Assembly: GCF_902167145.1 (NCBI RefSeq)
Contig: NC_050097.1
Span: forward strand, 138,533,982-138,597,981
Source of the DNA: Zea mays
Lineage: Eukaryota > Streptophyta > Magnoliopsida > Poales > Poaceae
Direction: 5' to 3'
Length of the DNA stretch: 64,000 bases
Of the stretch, positions 56,261 through 64,000 are shown piece after piece. The translations under genes were made by a program, and so were the position numbers. The notes under the pieces were generated by a model, which was given only the letters and a program-made list of their open reading frames with translations, was not told the origin of the DNA and did no database searches. Position 1 is the first letter of the stretch. Each line of letters begins with the position of its first letter.

Positions 56261-58778
56261 TGTAACACCCCGGGATCCACAAACACCCCAGAATGCTACT
56301 AAACTACACATCTAAGATTCATATATAAAATTTCGACAGCATCTCCTTTGAAAATTGCATAAACGGGGAAGCAACAAAGTATAAATAGATATCATGATAA
56401 GAAAACATAATAGACATTAATAATCTGCTAGCAATGGGAAGACAACCATACGACATGAACTGAATTAACCAGTGCGCACAACTAGTTAAAAACATACATC
56501 CTTTGACAAGAAGTTTCTAATTAAATCATGACTGTGCCTAGGCAGCGTTATTATGAGAGTGAAGGTGGATGTGCTGCTACTTCCCACTTCCCTTGATGAG
56601 AAACAAGCACCTGCATTGAGTAATGCAAGAGTGAGATGAAACATCTCAGCAAGCAAATTGTTTTGACAAGATATTTAAACCACAAATTGAATTAATCAAC
56701 ATTTTAAAAGAATCACAATTAAGATCAGAAATACTTGTAGATATAGAACTCAGTAGTCCCAATATAACCAATACCATCTCATTTCCTCGAACAACCACAA
56801 TAGGTTGTATAACACTTCCCTGCGTCAACAATACCTGCAAATATCACTTCAATGTATGCATAGGAATGTAATGTGTAGGTCCCCTGTCTTCATACCTCTG
56901 AGGGTATAAAACCACATCATCTACAAATATCACTTCAATGAATGCATATGAATGCAATGCATATGTCCTCTGCCTCCATACCTCTAAGCGTATGAAGCCG
57001 TATTGTACCCCTCCTCGGGCAACATATGATGCTAAATTGTACCAGTACGATCGGACCATAGGTCATGACAAAACTTCAGATGCAAATGGGTCATGCAATG
57101 TATATGGCATGCTGCATTTATCAATAAACTTCACTTCCTTCAGATACAATACACACCTCAAATAATACTTCATCTGCCTTCAGGGGTGTGAATTAATCTC
57201 ATGGATCATACTCGAACCATAATCATCATCAATATATGATAGAGCATCAATATAATAGGATACAATAAAACCTCATCATAGAGTTCAATTATGAAAGAAT
57301 CCAATAATTCTGAATATTAGAGTGTAGGCGATAGAAATAACAGGTCAAAACGGTAGCAACCACCGCTACAATCACTTGCCTTCATCGAAGAAGAAAAATG
57401 TACTAGGCATGATCTTGAGTGTAGCCACCTGCTAGAGGGCATAAAACTTAGTACAAATATTTCACAAACATTTGCCAACAATCAACAAATCGCTCCTACA
57501 CTTGAAACCAAGACCTGGTGGAAAGACTCCCACCCTGAACCACATGCCATACAGCAGCAGCGCTGTTTGTTAATTTTCTTTAAAATTATAGCAGTGGTGA
57601 TATCAAACAAATAATGTAGGAGTATCTACACAAAATAATCTACAACTTCGGTATTCAATGGATAATTAAATTCTGCCATCTATAAGTTCTAAAACATCTG
57701 ACAAGATAACTGACTGAATCTGTTTCAGACAGCAGCATAGTTAACTTCAAAATTTAATATCTCCCAAAATTCTCAACCAACAATTATGAAATTCTGCTGG
57801 AAGTAAGAACTTTTATTCCTCTATAAAAGTCTCCATAGTTGGAAGAGCCAATTCGGCCATTTACTAGATGAAACCTACCAGTGAACAGACCCGCTCATTT
57901 TTGTCAGGCAAACGGGAACAACCACAGTAAAACAAACATAACTGGAGTTTCAAAATTCATATGAGTGCAATATTTAACAATATGGAAAGCTTATGAAATT
58001 ATCTACAACTTATTTTACCAACCTAAAGTTTAATTCTGTTGATAAAATTGCCTAAATCTTAATAGAACAGATTCTGCACAGAATTACAAGACTGAAAAAC
58101 TACTGTAATCAAACTACAATAACTTTCTGATCTGATGTCCGATTGAGGTTTTCTTCGTGACCACAGAAAGATCTACAAATTATTTACGACTCATAGATAG
58201 ACTTTTTATTTTTTTGAGGCCACTAAGAGTACGGAAAACTAGCATGAACAGAAACTATCGAATCTGTCATTCTGCAGAAACTAATTTCGAGATCAAAATC
58301 TTACCCCACATCTAATCCAACCTCTAATCCTTCAATCTCCATGATCCACATCCTCCAAAAACACATAATTACAGGGAGGAACATGGATCTTATCCTTACC
58401 TAGGGTTTCCCCAAGAAAATCTACAAGAAGAGATGTGGTAGAACATCTCCTTGATCCTCTCTTCCTCTTCAATTCAACGTGCTCCTCCTCTTCTCGATCC
58501 TTGCTGCGTGGGGGGAAGATCTAGGGAGGAGGAAGAAATGGTGGGTGGCTGCAATGGGAGGAGAGGGGGCGGCCAGCCAAGGAAAAGATGGGGGGGGGGT
58601 GGCGGCCAAGAGAGGGGGGGGGGGGTGAAGGGAAAAGGGGTGGCCACATAGGGTTTTTGTCGGAGAAAGAACTGACGCCTCAGATGACTTCTGACTTTGC
58701 ATCCAACGACCCACAACCCTTTCCCTCATCCATGCATCGAAGATCAACTTTTGGTCAACATTTTTTTTGGATATTACA
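56261..58778 (-). repeat. 5' LTR of LARD
   Basis: Full, uninterrupted 2,518-bp LTR. Contains poly-G runs near 58590-58625 whose lengths differ from the other LTR. Confidence 0.88.
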
Positions 58779-58783
58779 AAATC

Positions 58784-60120
58784 ACTCAATACCTCGATTC
58801 CACTAATGCCACCTTTGTCGCTCCGGCGAGGTAGGCGCGAACCCCCTCACAATCAACATCGTGGCTTCTCCACAATCTTCTTGGAGAGCTCGACGGAGAC
58901 AATCACCTGAGCCGTCTAGGAGGCGACAACCTCTAAGAGTAACAAGCCGATGACGCTTGCTTGGTGTACCACCTAGTGCCTCAAGAATCACCAATGGATG
59001 CAAATGCACTAGGAACACTCAATCTCTCACTAGAATGCAATCTCAAGCAAAGAGTGTGAGAGAGTGAGTTGGAGGATCACAAATGAGCTCAATGTATGCA
59101 AGGAATGGCCAAGAGAGCCCTCACACACGAGCTCCCCTTCTATTTATAGCACCCACTCAAATCCAACCGTTATGAGCAAAAAGCACATGTTCTGCGCACA
59201 CGCGGAAGGTCCGCTTCCTAGGGCCGGACGGTCCGCCGTACACATAACGACTATTTTTCCCGTTTGAAATCTGTCAGAGCTGTCAGAAAAGTAAGGTTCG
59301 GACAGTCCGCCCACCTTGGCCGAACCGTCCGCGACTTGGCAACATGGAGCACCGGAGCTCTGACCAAGTGGAGTTAACACATGCGGATCGTCTGCCTACA
59401 AGGCCAGACGGTCCGTGACCTGGGAGTCAGTACTGTCTGGGCTTATCCCCCGGACAGTCCGTAGTACAAATCCCAAAAACCACACAGTCCCTGCCCAAAC
59501 CAAATTTGGCACCTGCGGACGGTCCGCCCAACAAGGCCTGACGATCCGCACTATAATTCAGGGACTGTGCCGAGAGCAGCCTTCTCTGGTCAGGACTACG
59601 GACGGTCCGGCCCCAAGGCCCGGACGGTCCGCAGTATAAATGAACAGGACCTGTCCGAAGTAAACACACTTTGGACCCCACTGGAGGATCGTGGACGGTC
59701 CGCCCACATGGCCCGGACGGTCCGCACATCCCAAGACTTGGTACTTTTCAAACAAGCTTTTGAAAGGATTTTTAACTCATGAAATTTGAAGCGCTGTTAG
59801 TCCTCATGCAAATGCAACCACTAGATGCTCTATGAAGCACTAAGTTTTACATGGATCAAAGTCATTGACCCCTTTTAATAGTACGGCTATCTAGCCTATT
59901 AATCCGGTCAAGTATCTTCTCTAAACTCCTGGAGACCGGCAAAAGCAAAACCCATGTTATACCTTTGCCTTCACTTGATCCACAACCAATGCTTATAAAT
60001 CTCCAAGATTTTCTGTTCTATGTGGTCCAACCCTGCATTCTTATTTCTCCAAGAACCATTAGTCCACAAACAGTTGTCATTAATTACCAAAACATCACTA
60101 AGGGGCCTAGACGATTCACA
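58784..60120 (-). repeat. Remainder of D's 3' LTR
   Basis: Continues 37056-37404. Many GCGGACGGTCCGC-like palindromes at 59200-59730, upstream of nothing coding. Minus-strand TATAAATA at 59148-59141. Confidence 0.8.
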
Positions 60121-60837
60121 ATCTCCCCCTTTTTGGTAATTGATGACAACACTACACATTATATCCAAGAGAAGTTTTGTTTTTCCAAATCTCCCTCATA
60201 CCTTAGGTATAAGAAGGATTTTAGAGATGAGTTTCATAGGACTTATCTTGATTTGAAGTTCTGTCCGAGAGATAGATAAATCCCAATAAAACTCAGAATG
60301 TAGGAATAGCTCCCCCTATGTGTGTGCATGATATTTCAAGCTGAAGATACAACACATATAATCGATCGGAGATTTGATGGAGATCTTCCTACAGTCATGG
60401 TTATCGAGGCATATAAGAGGTAATATGTAAAGTAAGCGCAGCAATTATAATCACTCCTCGATTAACCATTCACAGAATAATTTGAACCACATAGTTCAAC
60501 CCACAGAATATTACAAATAGTTGTCCACAGGCATAAGACATAGAGTTCAAATAGTAGCCAATACCAAGTGCATAAGACATAAAATAGTGCATAAGACATA
60601 AAATAATGCATAAGACATAAAATGGTAAAAACATGCACTTGCATAGTCTCAATGTCCATATAAACAAGCTCCCCCTGAATACGACAACTCTTCTCTTCTT
60701 TTCTTACTTCTCTTCTCTCCCCCTTTGGCATCAATTGCCACAAAGGAGGGGCTTCACTGATCACCTGGTGGAGGATGCATGCTATAGTAGTGAGTGCTGA
60801 AGGTGTCAAAGAGAGAGGAGAACTGCCTAAAATCCTG
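60121..60837 (-). other. Non-coding 3' region of D
   Basis: Purine tract beside LTR and further CTCCCC runs at 60310, 60668 and 60716. Three tandem copies of GTGCATAAGACATAAAATA-like sequence at 60568-60632. Confidence 0.7.
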
Positions 60838-61986
60838 CTAGAGCTGCTGCTGCCTCTGACTTATCTCTTGCATGCTTTCATTGGTAGAGAGATTGTCAAA
60901 CTGACTAGACAGAGCTCCCATGTTGTCTTGAAAACTCTGCTGCATGTTGTTGAGTCTGTTCATGATGGGATCAGTGACATGGTCTTGGATGTGACTGCCA
61001 AATTCAGAGTACTCAGTGTTTAGCGCATCCCAATTATCATTAAAGCGAGATTGCATGGCATCCATGTGCTGGTCCATATGGGTCATCATTCCCTGGAAGC
61101 GGCTATCCATGTGGGTCTGAAGCCCTTGCTGCATGTTTTGAAAGTACAGGTCAAAATAGCCTGGACCAGGCTGCCAGTACTGCTGAGGCTGAGGAGGAGG
61201 TGGAGGAGGAGGCATCTGCTCTGCCTCAGCTTCAGGAGCTTCTCCTGCATCATAACTAACATCTTTCTCATCATCTGGGAAGGGAGTGAGTGGCCTGGTG
61301 AGGAACCCAATTTCATTCTTGAAGGGTCTAAAGGGTGTATGAACTATCTCACAGGGCCCCTCAAATCTGGTCTTGGCTTTAATGAGAGCCATAATGTAAG
61401 GGGCATAGGCTAAGTTCTGGTTTTTGTCCATTTTTAGATCATTTAACTGTCTCATCATGAAAAGCACAACATTCATTACCTCACCATTCATGATATGGTG
61501 GATAATGTTCTAGAACTTGTCTCTAATTTTGCTCTTGTCCCCACTCTTGGGAAGAATTGTGACTCTTGCAATTTTGTTAATCACAACAGGATGATGCCTC
61601 AGTCCTGTTGTCTCTCCAAACCTCCTAGGTATTCCCAGCCTTGCTGGCTCATAAAATTGCACAAAGTCTTCAAAGTTATCTTCAGTGTATAAATCAATCC
61701 TAGCTGAAATGGTACCATAATTCAGACTGTTGGCAGCTGCAAATTCAGCAAATGTTGTAGAATATCTCTTGAAACCAGTCTTCCATGTGATGGATCCCTC
61801 ATCTATATCAATCTCAGCAGTGGCCAGGAATTGCTTTACTGCTATCTCACTGAAATCAGTCCTCTGACCCATAAAGTGATACAGATCACATGTCTCAAAT
61901 TTTGGAATCAGGTCCTCCATAACTGATTGTCCCAGCATAAAAGTCCAATCAATCACTTGATGTTTGTGAAAGTTGGTATCCATCAA
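60838..61986 (-). pseudogene. Env-like ORF of Sirevirus D, interrupted by stop codons
   Basis: Two pieces in one frame, 61986-61510 and 61491-60838, parted by a TAG at 61512-61510. The second piece also ends in a TAG, after which the frame reads on briefly. The N-terminal part has YHFMGQRTDFSEIAVKQFL and TTFAEFAAANSL, resembling plant PF20167-like retroelement proteins. It is followed by a Pro/Gln run (PPPPPPPQPQQYW) and a helical, probably coiled-coil end rich in MDSRFQGMMTHMD-like heptads. A proline-rich part followed by a coiled coil, between pol and the 3' LTR, matches env-like ORFs reported in some Sireviruses. The real start is lost at the E insertion. Confidence 0.6.
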
Positions 61987-62888
61987 TGTGCCCCAAAAGA
62001 CATCAAATTGGAGCCGAGTGTGAAAGAATTGAACATTGGTGTCTGATGGCAGAGTATATATGTTGGGGACTTGTTCTCAAATGCTATGAGTTAATAACAA
62101 GGCAATACAGAAATATTAAATGTTATTGCCCTTCATCCTTCGAAACATTATTTCCCTTAGGATATAATGATCTTTAGACGAAGGTCGTGAAGGACATACC
62201 TTCATTATCGCAGCATATGTTAATAAAAGGAGACACATATGAAATATAAGAGATTACATGAACAATTATATAACATTATCAACTCATTCCCACTTTATTA
62301 TCATGGATAAACAGAAATGATACAGAATTACAAAAGTACCTTCGTCTTGACAGAAGGTAAAAGTACAAGAGTGACGCACGAGCAAATACAGGTCAGCGTG
62401 AACAGTACGGGGGTACTGTTCACCTATTTATAGGCACAGGACACAGCCTGTGAGAAATTACAGTCATGCCCTTTACATTTACTATTGGCTTATGGAAAAA
62501 TCTATGAGGACTGGATAGCCTTTTCCCCTTTAAGTTGGTTCCTTTTCCCGCGATTGAGCCGAAGCTCCCTTGTGCATAGCTTCGAAGCAACGGCAACCTT
62601 CGTCACGATCATGCCCTTCTCATCGTATATGTCTTTAATCCTGAATCCAAAGGTACCTGTCTATAAACCATGCTTGGAAGACATTGTTAAATTACGTTTT
62701 TAAGGACCTTCGAAGGACGAAGGCCCCCAACAGTAGCCCCTCGTAGTATTAATTTGTTTAAGATAACGAATTCAGATTGCGACATGGACGAAGGCCTTAA
62801 GCCGAAGGTCCGAAAAAACACCTTCCCTTTGCTAGAATAGCAACAGTCAATGACAGACGGGACCCTCCAATTCGGGGCGTGCCGAGCG

Positions 62889-62896
62889 TATAAATA
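62889..62896 (+). promoter_or_regulatory. TATA box for the reverse-oriented ORF of E
   Basis: TATAAATA on the plus strand about 150 bp upstream of the ATG at 63047, in canonical orientation for that ORF and opposite to E's LTR promoter. Confidence 0.6.
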
Positions 62897-63046
62897 AGAA
62901 CTTGCACCAACCACATTTGATACGCTGCTTGTGCCATTTGCTTTGTTTTCTCAATTTTATAGCTCTTGCTCACCAACGCTTGCTAGTTTCTCAAGCTTTC
63001 TAAGCTTCAGTTTGAAGGACACGTTTTCGTCATTTTTGAAGAAAAG

Positions 63047-64000
63047 ATGTCTCAAGACAAGAAGGTTGTTGCTGAGACGAAGCTAACCGAAGAGGATAAG
63101 CTCTTTGAACAGAAGAAGGCTGCGAATCCTTATATAGCTGGGTTTTTAGAATCAATGGCAAAATCAAATACAGAGAAGATTACAAAAGAGATATTGGAGG
63201 GCCTGTATGAAGATACTGGTGACAGTGACAACTATGATGCAGAAAGTGGGGGTGAAGATTCTGAAGATCGACCGTGGAGGCCAAGACATACAATTTTCGG
63301 AAAGTCGACCATCAAGCAAAGTCACCTTGAGAGCATGAGGGGGAGGTACTTTCGAGATATATCTATTGTGAGGGATGGTGAAGACAATAACACTCCTGCT
63401 CCTGAGGAGAATGAAGTTGTGATCTTCCGAAGCTTCTTTAAAGCTGGGCTTCGGTTCCCACTGAGCAGGTTTATAGTTGAAGTGTTGAAAACCTTCCAAA
63501 TTTTCCTTCATCAACTGACCCCCGAAGCCATACTGAGGATGGGAGTCTTCGTCTGGGCAGCAAGGAGCCAAGGTATAGACCCAAGCGCAAAATGCTTCTG
63601 TAGCATGCACGAACTTATGTATGAAACGAAGGCCACAGGAAAAGAATAGTATCACAACAACTTTGGCTGCTACGGATTTATCGCCCGGCCCAACTCAAGC
63701 TATCCGGTGCCAACATTTCGGAAAAGATGGCCAGGAAATTAGATGGAGGAATGGTTTTATGTGAAGAACAACTTGGTAGTGAGGGAGGATGTTAAGGAGG
63801 TTATTATGCGTCCCATATGGTCCCGCTTCAGCCTTCGAAAGCCGAAGGTTGAAATCGATGAAGCCGCCGAAGCATGCCAGAAGACCTTCGGTACTGTATG
63901 CTTCTTCATTGGTACAAGAGATCTAATCCAAGAGCATATAGCCTTCAGAGTATGGCCGCTTGTAGAGAACTGGGAAATGCCGAAGGAGACTGTCACCGAG
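63047..64000 (+). pseudogene. Reverse-oriented Transposase_28-type ORF of E, two in-frame stops, runs off right edge
   Basis: ATG at 63047 (MSQDKKVVAETKLTEEDKLF). A charged head and acidic stretch come first, then FGKSTIKQSHLES, then the conserved block FRSFFKAGLRFPLSRFIVEV and LHQLTPEAILRMGVFVWAAR (about residues 126-180). A TAG at 63647 interrupts it, and reading continues in the same frame. A second TAG lies about 63740. It then goes on through MEEWFYVKNNLVVRED and GTRDLIQEHIAFRVWPLVEN to the window end. The block aligns with the N-terminal domain of the gene at 46079-49336. Function unknown. Confidence 0.75.

Larger units (their letters stand above)
37405..58778 (-). mobile_element. LARD-like non-autonomous element with 2.5-kb LTRs, interrupted by F
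   Basis: AAATC target duplication (37400-37404 and 58779-58783). On the minus strand the 5' LTR is 58778-56261 (2,518 bp), followed by the primer site TGGTATCAAAGC (56258-56247). A 1,722-bp internal region (56260-54539) ends in a purine tract (CGGGGGTAGAG). The 3' LTR is 54538-37405, about 2,512 bp once F is removed. LTRs start TGTAATATCC and end GGGTGTTACA. No gag, protease, RT or integrase reading was found. Long LTRs and short non-coding middle fit a large retrotransposon derivative. Confidence 0.85.
37056..62060 (-). mobile_element. Element D: minus-strand Sirevirus with env-like ORF
   Basis: The 3' LTR is 37056-37404 plus 58784-60120 (about 1,686 bp), split by the LARD element. It runs TGTAGGATCTAGG to GATTCACA on the plus strand. 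Minus-strand TATA box at 59148-59141. A purine tract (ATCTCCCCCTTTTT) starts at 60121. Next inward are a non-coding part and an env-like ORF, then it is cut at 62061 by E. LTR palindromes are GCGGACGGTCCGC type, unlike A and B. The right end is outside the window. Confidence 0.8.
62061..64000 (-). mobile_element. Element E: minus-strand cinful/zeon-like gypsy, 3' end only
   Basis: LTR 62061-62732, TGTTGGGGACTT to CCCCCAACA. TATA box is on the minus strand (TATAAATA, 62432-62425), and no primer site follows 62732. On the minus strand GAGGGGCTAC precedes TGTTGGGGG, fitting a purine tract beside a 3' LTR. So E runs minus and continues right of the window. Same family as solo LTR I in opposite orientation. 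Family name is from memory of the LTR start and CTTCG-rich sequence. Confidence 0.7.

Noticed and set aside
62061..64000. Element E read as a plus-strand element with gag at 63047
   Set aside because: LTR TATA is minus-oriented, no primer site follows the LTR, and the purine tract reads on the minus strand; the ORF is therefore opposite to the element.

Overview
The window looks like a piece of a large grass genome, almost certainly maize (Zea mays) or a very close relative. It holds one host gene in its first 8 kb. The remaining 56 kb is almost entirely LTR retrotransposons nested inside one another up to four deep, with small amounts of SINE and MITE sequence. No rRNA, tRNA, CRISPR or bacterial-type operon was seen.

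Host gene (1-8045, minus strand). Eight consecutive exons of a CstF-64-type mRNA 3'-end-processing factor can be assembled. They splice in frame at GT/AG sites, and the gene runs off the left edge. Intron 3 carries a full tRNA-derived SINE. Intron 6 is about 4.2 kb because it holds a nest of degenerate Ty1-copia pieces, a truncated SINE and a MITE. The gene appears intact despite this. Upstream (8046-9184) are a GC-rich 5' region and two or three MITE-like palindromic pieces.

First nest (9185 to about 34.7 kb). Element H is a minus-strand Ty3-gypsy type; only its 3' LTR and a degenerate reverse-oriented ORF are visible. Its LTR is split by G (9885-32278, target duplication GGTGT), a gag-only gypsy with 3.4-kb LTRs. 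G was in turn hit by A (10822-17058, plus, gag-only Sirevirus, duplication GGGGT), B (21034-29903, minus, Sirevirus with gag and complete pol, duplication GCAAC) and solo LTR I (30452-31078). Old Sirevirus LTR fragments follow.

Second nest (34.7 kb to the right edge). Sirevirus remnant C (minus) was hit by D (from 37056, minus, Sirevirus with a broken env-like ORF). D was hit by a non-autonomous element with 2.5-kb LTRs, called LARD here (37405-58778, minus, duplication AAATC). LARD was hit by F, a Grande-like gypsy (38211-52827, plus, duplication GTCAC). F's two 629-bp LTRs differ at one base that I could find. E (from 62061, minus) interrupts D and runs off the right edge.

The most interesting content is in F. 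Its gag is open, but pol has two stops, a frameshift and a probable integrase active-site change. Its long 3' region carries a four-exon, fully open reverse-strand gene (1,008 aa), a second reverse-strand acidic ORF with its own TATA box, two tandem arrays, and a family of short hairpins. The hairpins share a loop like ACCTCTAA and their arms change in a compensating way. E and H carry homologous reverse-oriented ORFs next to their 3' LTRs, so this arrangement is shared by several gypsy families here.
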